Source: an uncultured Oscillospiraceae bacterium (lineage in GTDB: Bacteria > Bacillota > Clostridia > Oscillospirales > Acutalibacteraceae). Taken from it: 64,000 nucleotides of DNA. The stretch is from the NCBI GenBank assembly GCA_958366985.1, contig CATXDC010000012.1:1-64000 (forward strand). The letters are read 5' to 3'. Below, in pieces: positions 25,985 to 33,885 of the stretch; the first letter of the stretch is position 1; each line of letters opens with the position of its first letter. The notes below the pieces were generated by a model. The model was not told the DNA's origin. It was given only the letters and a program-made list of their open reading frames with translations, and ran no database searches. A program made the translations under genes and the position numbers.

Positions 25985-26749
25985 CTATGATTGTTCATCA
26001 AAGGGAATTTTCTGATACTGTACCGGAGGTTGTCCATGGCACAAGCGGTCAGGATTTGTATAAAATAAATCTTTGATATACTCTTTTGGATAATCCTCAC
26101 AGAGAAAAGAATAAACATCCGCCATATGAGGCGTTCTGTGAACACAGCTATGGGCATCGCTGGCAACGGCAGTAACAAGGTTATGATTGAGCAGCCGATA
26201 CGCTGCCTTTTCAGCACCTTTGCCGAACCTTCCCCAAAAACTGCCCTTATTTACCTGAATATGAAATCCTTTCTGCATCCAGCTAAATACAACAGAGGGA
26301 TTTTCCTGCACAAAAAGGTATCTTTCAGCATGGGCTATAATCGGTGTCATGCCGGTTGCTGCAACCTTTTCTAAAATTGAATCTGCAAACTCTCTTTCCT
26401 CAGTGAAATCAAATTCAATAAGAAGGTTTTTTGTGTTGTTTATTCCCACAACTTTTTCTGAACGTATCAGCTCAGACACATTCTCCTGCGCAAATACTTC
26501 CATTCCAGGCAAAAGAGTAACCGGAATTCCCTCACGGCGGATTGCCTCCTGTGCCGAATGAAATGAATTCCAGTACAATTCGTCGGCGTAGTTTTCATAT
26601 ACTCCGGTTATATTACAGTGAGGAGTAGCGACAATCTGTGTTGTTCCGCTCCTGTATGCCAAATCTGCCATATCCAAAGTATCATAAATACTCTCAGCCC
26701 CATCATCCACTCCCGGAAGAATGTGGCAGTGAATATCAACCATCTGCAT
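25985..26749 (-). CDS. CpsB/YwqE-type tyrosine phosphatase (PHP domain)
   Basis: Mn-dependent protein-tyrosine phosphatase that opposes the BY-kinases in capsule control. 254 residues with the PHP metal motifs: VDIHCHILPGVDDGA (H7, H9), VATPHCN, EFDF, IIAHAERY and ASDAHSC. It is the first gene of an operon with the Ig-like protein and the two kinases, and has its own promoter. GAGGA lies 8 bases before the ATG at 26749; a second in-frame ATG lies two codons on. Confidence 0.92.
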   Translation of the reverse strand: MQMVDIHCHILPGVDDGAESIYDTLDMADLAYRSGTTQIVATPHCNITGVYENYADELYWNSFHSAQEAIRREGIPVTLLPGMEVFAQENVSELIRSEKVVGINNTKNLLIEFDFTEEREFADSILEKVAATGMTPIIAHAERYLFVQENPSVVFSWMQKGFHIQVNKGSFWGRFGKGAEKAAYRLLNHNLVTAVASDAHSCVHRTPHMADVYSFLCEDYPKEYIKDLFYTNPDRLCHGQPPVQYQKIPFDEQS

Positions 26750-26789
26750 TTCCTTTTCCTCATTTGTCCTTTATATTGTATGAATATAT

Positions 26790-26818
26790 ATTATAACATA
26801 GCTAACAACTCAGTACAA
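26790..26818 (-). promoter_or_regulatory. Promoter of the PHP phosphatase-kinase operon
   Basis: Minus strand: TTGTAC (26813-26818), 17 bp, TATAAT (26790-26795). It lies between the S26 peptidase stop and the phosphatase start, so the polysaccharide control genes are transcribed separately from the maturation cluster. Confidence 0.8.
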
Positions 26819-26827
26819 CCAAATCCA

Positions 26828-27289
26828 TTATTTTCTTCCACGAAGTTTATACACCAAACTGTAAAAAACAGTTACAACTTTCCTAAAAGGTATTACATTA
26901 ATCCATACCCGCTCAAAGAAATTCCACCAGAAATCTCCAGGCTCCATCCATTTGCCTTTTCGCCTTACCTTTATTATTATGGCGAAAATCTGTTCCCGCC
27001 TTATGGGACCTTCAATTTCTGTCTGAGCATCGCCTACCATATAATATCCATCGGGCTTCACATCATAAATCCTATGCATTACATATTGTCCCGATTCTCT
27101 CTGGAAAAATACCATATCTCCTTTTTTCAGTTCCCTTTCAGGAGCCTTGAAAGTGATTAAATCACGGTCGTGAATAAGAAACGGCGACATACTGCTGCCG
27201 ACTATTCTCATGGATACCGTTTCGCCTTCCTCAACAAGCTGTTTGAGGAGGCCTACATATTCTCTGGTATTTATGGTCTTTTTTTCCAT
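26828..27289 (-). CDS. S24/S26-family serine peptidase (signal peptidase-like)
   Basis: 153 residues of the S26 fold: GSSMSP (Ser33 as nucleophile), then a short beta part with KKGDMVFF, QYVMHRI with His72 where bacterial SPase I has its Lys, and YYMVGDAQTE. A Ser/His pair is the archaeal/ER/SipW type. There is no N-terminal transmembrane anchor; the only hydrophobic stretch is the C-terminal ~25 residues. It follows the ABC transporter gene after 14 bases. I infer that it removes the leader from the precursor-like proteins at V-A-A. Confidence 0.8.
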   Translation of the reverse strand: MEKKTINTREYVGLLKQLVEEGETVSMRIVGSSMSPFLIHDRDLITFKAPERELKKGDMVFFQRESGQYVMHRIYDVKPDGYYMVGDAQTEIEGPIRREQIFAIIIKVRRKGKWMEPGDFWWNFFERVWINVIPFRKVVTVFYSLVYKLRGRK

Positions 27290-27303
27290 TGTTATCCCTT
27301 CCG

Positions 27304-29094
27304 TTAAAAGTCCATTGCCATACGGCTTGATTCCTCTTCGCTCAAAGGTGTTACATTGGTATTTACAACTCTGTATACACGCTGACAGAGATTGAGAACA
27401 CTGGGTCTGTGAGTTGTTACAATACAGGTCTTATTTGGATGCTGACGGACTATGTTTTTAAGCACGGTGCGCTCAGTGGTGACATCGAGAGCTGAAGTTG
27501 CCTCATCAAGAAGAAGTATGGGTGAATTACGCAGAACAGCTCTTGCAATTGCTATGCGCTGAGCCTGTCCCTCAGAGAGTCCTCTTCCCCTTTCACCGAT
27601 ATTGGTATTAATTGTATCGGGAAGCTTTTCTACAAAATCCCATGCGCAAGCCTCTTTAAGAGCTTCGATGATTTCTTCATCGGTTGCATCCTCTTTGACC
27701 ATACGCATATTTTCCGCAATAGTTCCGGAAAGGATTGTATTGCCCTGAGGAACATAGGCGAAAAGATGACGTGTTTCTGTATTCATGGGTACTTTTTCTC
27801 CGTTTGCAGCTTCCAGCAGCACATCGCCCTCCTGAGGTCTGATAAGGCCTAAAATAAGGCGTATCATAGTGGTTTTACCCTCTCCGGAGGGACCTACAAG
27901 AGCGACTATCTCACCGGGTCTTGCAATAAAATCAGAATTTGTTATTACCTGTGTTCCCTCTTTATATGCAAAATTAGTATTCTCCATTTTTACAATAAAA
28001 CCGTCTTCGGAGAACTCATCCATTTTGCTGCTTTCAGGAATGTGTACTTCTCTCGGAAGCTCTACAAGTTCACGGATACGATGGGCTGAGACAGAGCTAT
28101 TGAGAAAAGAAGGTATAATCGAAACAACGCTGCTGAACGCACTTGAAAGTTTACTTTTCTGCTGTAAAAACAGAGTCATGGTACCGTACGTAATGCCGTT
28201 AGTCCACAGACGGAAAAGACAGTATCCGAAAGCTGCAAACTGTACAATGGAGCCCATTACCGACATAACGATATTTGTTTTAATAGAGAACAAATTATAC
28301 TTAAGGCTGATGTCCTTGAATTTTTTCTGCCACCAGCGAAGTTTCTTGCTGTAAAGAGGAGCAATACCAAAAGATTTGATAGTGTCGAAATTATAAAAGG
28401 TATCGACTTCAAATGCCATTACCTCACTGCTCATTTCACGCATTTTCTTATTATAATCTCTCTGTTTTTTTATAACAAAGCGAGACATAAGGAGCATAAG
28501 CGGAGCTGTGCCAAAAGCAAAGAGAGCCATAACCCAGTCATAGTAAAGAATGACGCAGAATGTGGCTACAAAATTATAAATTGCAAGCACAATGGACGGA
28601 AGCCAGCTTATGGCATTGCTGCTCACCGTACCGATATCACCATTGAAACGGTTGAGTATATCACCGTTTGAATAGTTATTAAGTGCCAGCCAGTCGGCAT
28701 CTACGATCTTGTCAAAAATATCCGCCTGTATATCGTTATTGATATCAATGCTGATTTTCGCATTGATTCGGCTGAGAAGGCTTCCAAAAACAAGGCTGAA
28801 TACAGTACTGCCCACCATGACAGCTATAATTATCCACAGCTTACCCGTATCATGGCCTGTGATTATATCAATAAGATATTTACTTGCAACACTGCTTACA
28901 AGTCCCAGTGTAGTACTGAAAATTCCCAGAATAAGATAAAATACAATTACACCTTTGTAACGGGCACTGTATGTAAAAATCCATCTCCAGTCATCTATTA
29001 TCTCGCCGAAAGTTCCGTCTTTCCAGCGGCGAATAAGAATATCCAGTGATTCAAAGCTTTTACTGTTTTGGGTTTCCTTGTTCTCTTCGTCCAT
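27304..29094 (-). CDS. ABC transporter, fused permease and ATPase, in the maturation cluster
   Basis: 596 residues from the ATG at 29094 (AGGAG 8 bases upstream). It has a ~45-residue soluble start, six transmembrane helices (about 50-330), then the ATPase with VGPSGEGKTT (Walker A, about 380-390), YVPQGNTIL (Q-loop), LSEGQAQRIAIARA (signature) and ILLLDEATSALD (Walker B). Unlike many bacteriocin exporters, it lacks an N-terminal C39 peptidase domain. As a homodimer it would export the matured product; the adjacent S26 peptidase may supply the cleavage. Confidence 0.9.
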   Translation of the reverse strand: MDEENKETQNSKSFESLDILIRRWKDGTFGEIIDDWRWIFTYSARYKGVIVFYLILGIFSTTLGLVSSVASKYLIDIITGHDTGKLWIIIAVMVGSTVFSLVFGSLLSRINAKISIDINNDIQADIFDKIVDADWLALNNYSNGDILNRFNGDIGTVSSNAISWLPSIVLAIYNFVATFCVILYYDWVMALFAFGTAPLMLLMSRFVIKKQRDYNKKMREMSSEVMAFEVDTFYNFDTIKSFGIAPLYSKKLRWWQKKFKDISLKYNLFSIKTNIVMSVMGSIVQFAAFGYCLFRLWTNGITYGTMTLFLQQKSKLSSAFSSVVSIIPSFLNSSVSAHRIRELVELPREVHIPESSKMDEFSEDGFIVKMENTNFAYKEGTQVITNSDFIARPGEIVALVGPSGEGKTTMIRLILGLIRPQEGDVLLEAANGEKVPMNTETRHLFAYVPQGNTILSGTIAENMRMVKEDATDEEIIEALKEACAWDFVEKLPDTINTNIGERGRGLSEGQAQRIAIARAVLRNSPILLLDEATSALDVTTERTVLKNIVRQHPNKTCIVTTHRPSVLNLCQRVYRVVNTNVTPLSEEESSRMAMDF

Positions 29095-29149
29095 GCTATC
29101 CACTCCTGTCTTTCAGCTGTATATATTTTGACTTTTGCATTATTTGTTT

Positions 29150-29178
29150 ATTGTAGCAATAATCGTCATCTTTCGCAA
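29150..29178 (-). promoter_or_regulatory. Promoter of the ABC transporter-peptidase pair
   Basis: Minus strand: TTGCGA (29173-29178), 17 bp, TACAAT (29150-29155). Weaker than consensus; supported by the hairpin just upstream. Confidence 0.6.
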
Positions 29179-29236
29179 CCCCTGACAAATTTTACAGGTA
29201 TTACTGTAAAGTTATCAGCAAGTCATAAAATCAAAA

Positions 29237-29258
29237 AGGACACCATATTAGATGTCCT
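29237..29258 (-). terminator. Terminator after the HPr-kinase-like gene
   Basis: AGGACA and TGTCCT arms with TTTTTGATTTT after them on the minus strand, 47 bases past the stop. Confidence 0.6.
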
Positions 29259-29304
29259 ATCAAAATTTGCATTTAGTAATTAAAATGAATTTACATCCAA
29301 TTTA

Positions 29305-30186
29305 TCAGCCGTAAATTTTTTCTTTCAGACACTCCACAGCTTCGGAAGAAATATCACAAAACAATTCGTATATATCTATATTGTTTATAAGATCCTCGAT
29401 ATTATCCATTGCTTTAAGCTGAAAAGCGCTGTTCCATGTATTTACGGTTATCTGCGGAAGCAGTTCTCGGAAAGCCTGTACTCCGCTTAAAAGCTCACAG
29501 CGGTTTTCTTTAGCCTGCCTTAGCATTACAATGGCTTTTACAGGATATTTTTCATTGTTGCATATACCTGAACTTCCGCAAACAGGCCAGCCGCCAACAT
29601 ACCAGACTCCGTTTTCTTTCATAAGCAAACCTCTGTCTCCGTTTACTGTGTGTGAATCTGAAGTATATTTTTCCCACAATCCTGCCTGAGTGGATTTGCC
29701 TATTTCTGACGGACCCGAAAACAGTATTGCCTGCCCCTCATGACAGAGAAAAGCAGTATGCAAAATCATATCGCCATTAGCAAACATGTGTTTTTCAAGG
29801 CTTAGCATCGCCACAAACACTGTATCCCAGTGAAGCTCGCTGTTTATATCCGCCGAAACCCATAATTTCCATTTATCCTTCGCCGTCTGCAAACTTACAG
29901 CATATGGCAGCTCGGTATTCAAAAAATACAAATGACGACATTCCCCTGTGGGAGTACTGAGAACCATAAGATTAATACGCTTTGCAAGAACTCTGTTCTG
30001 TTCGTTTTCACCGTACTTATCGGAATATGACTTTATATCATCAGTAAACTCTATTTCGTAATATACTTTTCTATCGTCAGGTTTCGGCTCCGCAATCTCA
30101 AACTTACCCATATTTTCGGGTATGGTCATATCATCAGGACGACTTATCTGTATAGCTGTCCTGCCGAAACGATACCATTTAACCAT
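29305..30186 (-). CDS. HPr kinase-like protein of the maturation cluster
   Basis: 293 residues. The first ~135 are poorly conserved. The P-loop GPSEIGKSTQAGLW (about 158-171) matches HprK C-terminal domains, followed by HTVNGDRGLL (acidic position) and GWPVCGSS. Such HprK homologues occur in lasso peptide clusters, where they phosphorylate the C-terminal serine of the precursor, and in exosortase/EPS loci as HprK-related proteins. True HPr kinase is unlikely, since the second signature motif and partner context are absent. It has its own promoter and terminator. Confidence 0.8.
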   Translation of the reverse strand: MVKWYRFGRTAIQISRPDDMTIPENMGKFEIAEPKPDDRKVYYEIEFTDDIKSYSDKYGENEQNRVLAKRINLMVLSTPTGECRHLYFLNTELPYAVSLQTAKDKWKLWVSADINSELHWDTVFVAMLSLEKHMFANGDMILHTAFLCHEGQAILFSGPSEIGKSTQAGLWEKYTSDSHTVNGDRGLLMKENGVWYVGGWPVCGSSGICNNEKYPVKAIVMLRQAKENRCELLSGVQAFRELLPQITVNTWNSAFQLKAMDNIEDLINNIDIYELFCDISSEAVECLKEKIYG

Positions 30187-30261
30187 TATATTTCATCCTT
30201 CGCAAATTTTCTGAGCATATTTTCAGATATATAAATCATTTCGTTATCAGATGCATTAGAA

Positions 30262-30291
30262 ATAATAACACCGCTTTCGACATTTTGTCAA
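30262..30291 (-). promoter_or_regulatory. Promoter of the HPr-kinase-like gene
   Basis: Minus strand: TTGACA (30286-30291), 18 bp, TATTAT (30262-30267). The start TTGACAAAAT matches the promoters of the two cassettes. Confidence 0.65.
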
Positions 30292-30324
30292 CGGATTTGA
30301 CAAACATTGGGCAGAAAATCCAAA

Positions 30325-31458
30325 CTATTTCTCAGCTTCATTAAATTGATTTGTCTTATTACCTTTACTATGCTCCTCTTTAAAAAGCCGTAATGTTTCA
30401 GCTGCATAACGGCACAGATACTCCGGTACTCCATCATAGCTGCCGGTTTCAAGAAAAGCGCTTGCAACACAGGTGGGACATATAATGCGGAGATTGCAAT
30501 TTACACATTTAGGATTTAAGCGAAACTCCTTCGTTCTCTGAGAGATTTGCCGCCAAGCTTCTTCAAAACCAACCTCAAAAACAGAAACAGCAGGCTCATC
30601 AAAAGTAACGCAGGGTTTCATTTCACCTTTCCAGTTTATAGTAAAACCGCAGTTTCCGGCAAGGCAGGAAACGCAGTCAGGGTAAGTGCTGACTTTTTCG
30701 GTTTCTTTTAAAACAGTGTCGATGTATTCTTTTGCCATTTCAGGTGTTCTGTCATAACGCATAATTTCCAAACGCTTAGCTGCCGCCTGTTCCGGTTCAA
30801 GGCGTGACTGTTCAGAAATTGGCAAATGGCGTTCTTTAAGAGCCGGAATCATATAGCAGTCAGTCTCAACAAGCATATCCATCTCTTTACCTATGCGGTA
30901 AATATCACCGAGCATATCTGCATTTGCACGAGTAACGCTGAAACTTATTTTTGCCGGCACATCCCTTTCTTTAAGGAGTTTCAAAGCATTCATTGTCTTT
31001 TCAAATCCACCGGGATAATTGCAAAGATTTTTATATGCATTATCATCTGAACCGTAGAGAGTGATGTTTATGCGGCGGGGCTTGTTTTCAGCAAAAAAAT
31101 CCGCCCATTCTTCATTTAAAAGTGTACCGTTGGTATTTATTGTAATTATAAAGCCCAGCTTTTTTAAGCCAAGATAAAGCTTTTTGAAATCAGGATAAAT
31201 AAGTGGTTCACCGCCTGTAAGAAGCAGAAAAAGAGTACCCGCTTTCTGCATTTGCTCAGCAACAGAAAGCCACTCATCAGCCGTGCGAAGTCTTCCCTGT
31301 TTTTCCATTTCTTCACGGCTTAGACGCACATAGCATATTTTGCAGTTAAGGTTGCAAAGAGGCAGAAGCTCAAAGCTGCCGTTTATGGGCACGCTTTTTG
31401 CGGCGGCATATTTTATCATATTTTTTTCGAGAGTATCTTCGGAAGTGTAGTGATTCAT
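30325..31458 (-). CDS. Radical SAM/SPASM peptide maturase, cassette 1
   Basis: 377 residues. Residues 35-42, CNLNCKIC, give the CX3CX2C ligands of the radical SAM cluster; LLTGGEPLIYPDF follows. The C-terminal ~110 residues form a SPASM region rich in Cys (CVSCLAGNCGF, KPCVTF, CVNCNLRIICPTC, YLCRYA) for auxiliary clusters. Enzymes of this type make sulfur-to-carbon, carbon-carbon or epimerised products in peptides; which one cannot be told. It follows the precursor-like gene after a terminator and is closely related to the cassette 2 enzyme, with long identical stretches. Confidence 0.9.
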   Translation of the reverse strand: MNHYTSEDTLEKNMIKYAAAKSVPINGSFELLPLCNLNCKICYVRLSREEMEKQGRLRTADEWLSVAEQMQKAGTLFLLLTGGEPLIYPDFKKLYLGLKKLGFIITINTNGTLLNEEWADFFAENKPRRINITLYGSDDNAYKNLCNYPGGFEKTMNALKLLKERDVPAKISFSVTRANADMLGDIYRIGKEMDMLVETDCYMIPALKERHLPISEQSRLEPEQAAAKRLEIMRYDRTPEMAKEYIDTVLKETEKVSTYPDCVSCLAGNCGFTINWKGEMKPCVTFDEPAVSVFEVGFEEAWRQISQRTKEFRLNPKCVNCNLRIICPTCVASAFLETGSYDGVPEYLCRYAAETLRLFKEEHSKGNKTNQFNEAEK

Positions 31459-31479
31459 AATCGCTCCTTTGTTATATAA

Positions 31480-31514
31480 AAAAGAGGCGGGCGTTTAGGC
31501 GCCACGCCTCTTTT
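31480..31514 (-). terminator. Intercistronic terminator, cassette 1
   Basis: AAAAGAGGCG (31480-31489) pairs with CGCCTCTTTT (31505-31514); six Ts follow on the minus strand. It lies between the precursor-like gene and the radical SAM gene, so most transcripts would end after the precursor with some read-through to the enzyme. Confidence 0.85.
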
Positions 31515-31539
31515 AAATGCTGATTAAATAAGTACTGAA

Positions 31540-31962
31540 TTATGAGCGGTTGGGGTGAGATGTATCACCAATTTGAACAGTACCAATGTGATGGTAGTTG
31601 ACAAGTCCAGACCTTGTTAACCAATAAATAGTATCGCCATCATTTGGATGAAAATTTTGAAGATCAACAGTCTCTTTAAAATATTTATCAGTGTAAAGTG
31701 TACATTTGTAACCACCATCTGATGTTTCAATCATTTCATCAACATAACCATCACCATCAGTATCACGCAAAACTTGCCGTGAAGGATTACCACAACGAGA
31801 AGAATAGTGAATGGCTAAATTGCGAAAGTAATCCCATTCCCAATCCTCAGATTCATTAGTATTACATCCAACATACCAACACTGTGTATCCGCTGCCACA
31901 GTTTCGTTTGCCTCAAATTCCTGTACTAAGGTCATCGGCATAACCCATGTTTTTCTTTCCAT
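31540..31962 (-). CDS. Precursor-like protein 1 of the radical SAM cassette
   Basis: 140 residues. The first 24 match precursor-like protein 2 at 16 positions (MER, W6, M8-P9, T11, V13-Q14, F16, A18-N19-E20, V22-A23-A24); beyond that the two differ. The remainder has four cysteines (28, 33, 57, 87), a Ca-loop-like DTDGDGYVDE (67-76), many aromatic residues and a terminal Ser. There is no Sec signal peptide. Position between PqqD-like and radical SAM genes suggests it is the substrate, with residues 1-24 as leader. GGAGG precedes the ATG. The core is long for a RiPP, so a matured protein rather than a small peptide is possible. Confidence 0.65.
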   Translation of the reverse strand: MERKTWVMPMTLVQEFEANETVAADTQCWYVGCNTNESEDWEWDYFRNLAIHYSSRCGNPSRQVLRDTDGDGYVDEMIETSDGGYKCTLYTDKYFKETVDLQNFHPNDGDTIYWLTRSGLVNYHHIGTVQIGDTSHPNRS

Positions 31963-31966
31963 TTTT

Positions 31967-32254
31967 TCATTCCTCCATTAATAATCCGTAGCGCATATGG
32001 TCTTTTATAAAGCCATATACTCCACGCTCTATTTCCTCACCGGGATCATCATAAATTTTTTTTGCTTCATCAATAGCTTCCTGCGCCGTTTTGGGGGTCT
32101 GAAAAAATTTCCACAAAAACACGCAAGTTTCATTGAGAGAAAGCATTGTGTTTTCAAACACACCGGCATCCCCTATGGGAACCAAGACAGCTTCACCGCC
32201 AATTTCACGTAAAATAAAATTGGGATTTGCTTTGTATCGCTTATTTTCCGGCAT
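31967..32254 (-). CDS. PqqD-like peptide chaperone (RRE), cassette 1
   Basis: 95 residues from the ATG at 32254 (GAGAGGGGG about 6 bases upstream). It has the PqqD/RRE pattern: NPNFILREIGGEAVLVP, NTMLSLNETCVFLW and a helical end. PqqD-like proteins bind the leader of the precursor and present it to the radical SAM enzyme. It is 4 bases upstream of precursor-like protein 1, and closely matches the cassette 2 protein. Confidence 0.85.
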   Translation of the reverse strand: MPENKRYKANPNFILREIGGEAVLVPIGDAGVFENTMLSLNETCVFLWKFFQTPKTAQEAIDEAKKIYDDPGEEIERGVYGFIKDHMRYGLLMEE

Positions 32255-32324
32255 CTGCTGCCCCCTCTCCTTGAATAAATGATTTTCTAACAAGAATATT
32301 TTATACTTTATTAATACTGTGTTT

Positions 32325-32352
32325 ATAATACCACTTTTTGAAATTTTGTCAA
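32325..32352 (-). promoter_or_regulatory. Promoter of cassette 1
   Basis: Minus strand: TTGACA (32347-32352), 16 bp, TATTAT (32325-32330). Shares TTGACAAAAT and AAAAAGTG with the cassette 2 promoter at matching positions. Confidence 0.72.
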
Positions 32353-32563
32353 TAGTACTAATAATTTTTAACTATTATATCATAAACATATACAAATTAA
32401 ACAAATATATAATTCTTATAATCTTATAAATAAATAATATGTAATTTATGTCAATGTTATATTTTTTTAAAAATTACATCCTGCCGAAGATAAAGTTGTG
32501 CAGTTTTATTAAAAGAATCGCTAAATTAATGGTGAAAATATATTCATTATCATATAAAGTCAA

Positions 32564-32597
32564 AAAAGGGTACAACGCATAAGCGTTGTACCCTTTT
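32564..32597 (-). terminator. Terminator of cassette 2
   Basis: AAAAGGGTACAACGC and GCGTTGTACCCTTTT are perfect 15-base arms around ATAA, with T-rich ends on both strands. It is 89 bases past the stop of the second radical SAM gene. Confidence 0.88.
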
Positions 32598-32685
32598 AAC
32601 TCAGACTATATTTTCTTTATAAATTTCTTCACATCAAGAAGTATTGAGTAAATACACTATGTGTAAAAAATTTTTATGGAAATAT

Positions 32686-33804
32686 TTATATGTTTTTTAT
32701 TTTATTATATTCCTCTCTGAGAAGCCGTAATGTTTCTGCTGCGTAGCGGCACATGTACTCCGGCACCCCATCATAACTACCCTCTTCAAGAAGAGCTGAA
32801 GCTGCGCAGGTTCTGCAAAGATGACGAAGCTTACACCGTGAACATTTAATATTAAGACGGATTTTGCCGCATTCTTCAACAATATACTGCCATGCTTTTT
32901 CAAAACCTACTTCAAATACAGAGGCGGCAGGTTCAGTCATAACAACACAGGGACGCATTTCTCCCTGCCAATTTATTGTAAACGAACAGTTACCTGCACG
33001 GCAGGTCATTCCCCTCGGCTCGTATGGATAAGCAGGCGGATTTTCAGCCAGCTCTATGCTTTGGCTTACATACTGTGAAAACAGTTCTTCACCCATTTCA
33101 CCTCTCAAAGCCTCAACACGCGCAGCGGCTGCGGATTCCGGATCAAGACGTGACTGTTCAGCAAAAGGCTTTCCCCTTTCACGCACAGCAGGCATCATAT
33201 AGGTATCAACTCTGACTGGTGCGTCATAAAAAACACCTGATTCAAGAATTTTACCTAAATCGGTTCGGTTTGCCTTTGTTAGACTTCCGCCAATTCTGAC
33301 ATCTACTCCCCTATCCCTTAAAAGCTTTATGGCACGAGTAACTTTTTCAAAACCACCGGGATAGTGACACAATTCCTTATATGCTCTTTCATCTGAACCG
33401 TAAAGGGTAATGTTTATTCGGCGGGGCTTATTCTCGGCAAAAAAGTCTGCCCACTCTTCATCTAAAAGTGTACCGTTTGTATTGATAGCTATAATCATTC
33501 CAAGCTTTTTTAATCCGAGATAGAGCTTTTTGAAATCGGGATAAATAAGGGGTTCTCCTCCTGTAAGAAGCAGAAACAGAGTACCCGCTTTCTGCATGTG
33601 TCTGCCTATTTCCAGCCACTCGTCGGCAGTTCGCAGCCTTCCCTGTTTTTCCATTTCCTCTCGGCTTAAACGCACATAGCACATATCGCAGTTCATATTG
33701 CACAGGGGCAGCAGCTCAAACACACCGTTTACAGGTGTATGGCTTTTCTGAGCATTATCAAGAAGCACTCGCTCAACAGTGGAAAATTCTTCGTTAAGTT
33801 CCAT
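32686..33804 (-). CDS. Radical SAM/SPASM peptide maturase, cassette 2
   Basis: 372 residues. CNMNCDMC at 35-42 gives the CX3CX2C cluster ligands, followed by LLTGGEPLIYPDF and INTNGTLL. The SPASM end has CRAGNCSF, RPCVVM, CSRCKLRHLCRTC and YMCRYA. It matches the cassette 1 enzyme almost throughout the first ~160 residues and again at the SPASM end, and differs more in the middle (about 165-265), which might touch the differing cores. GAGGAA precedes the ATG. Confidence 0.9.
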   Translation of the reverse strand: MELNEEFSTVERVLLDNAQKSHTPVNGVFELLPLCNMNCDMCYVRLSREEMEKQGRLRTADEWLEIGRHMQKAGTLFLLLTGGEPLIYPDFKKLYLGLKKLGMIIAINTNGTLLDEEWADFFAENKPRRINITLYGSDERAYKELCHYPGGFEKVTRAIKLLRDRGVDVRIGGSLTKANRTDLGKILESGVFYDAPVRVDTYMMPAVRERGKPFAEQSRLDPESAAAARVEALRGEMGEELFSQYVSQSIELAENPPAYPYEPRGMTCRAGNCSFTINWQGEMRPCVVMTEPAASVFEVGFEKAWQYIVEECGKIRLNIKCSRCKLRHLCRTCAASALLEEGSYDGVPEYMCRYAAETLRLLREEYNKIKNI

Positions 33805-33842
33805 GTTTATTCCTCATTTAATGTATTTCGCTGTTTACGAAA

Positions 33843-33870
33843 ACAGACCGGAAAATTCTTTCCGGTCTGT
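33843..33870 (-). terminator. Intercistronic hairpin, cassette 2
   Basis: ACAGACCGGAAA and TTTCCGGTCTGT are perfect 12-base arms around ATTC. Only a short T-run follows, so it may be a weak terminator or an mRNA-stabilising hairpin. It lies in the same position as the cassette 1 terminator. Confidence 0.75.
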
Positions 33871-33885
33871 ATATGTTATGTAGAA

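Larger units (their letters stand above)
32255..32685. other. Intergenic region between the two cassettes
   Basis: Holds the cassette 1 promoter (32325-32352) at one end and the cassette 2 terminator (32564-32597) at the other. The ~200 bases between them are very AT-rich, with no coding frame I can support. Confidence 0.6.

Noticed and set aside
29305..30186. True HPr kinase/phosphorylase (HprK)
   Set aside because: Has the P-loop but the rest of the catalytic signature and the usual neighbours (lgt, hpr) are missing; the context is peptide maturation.
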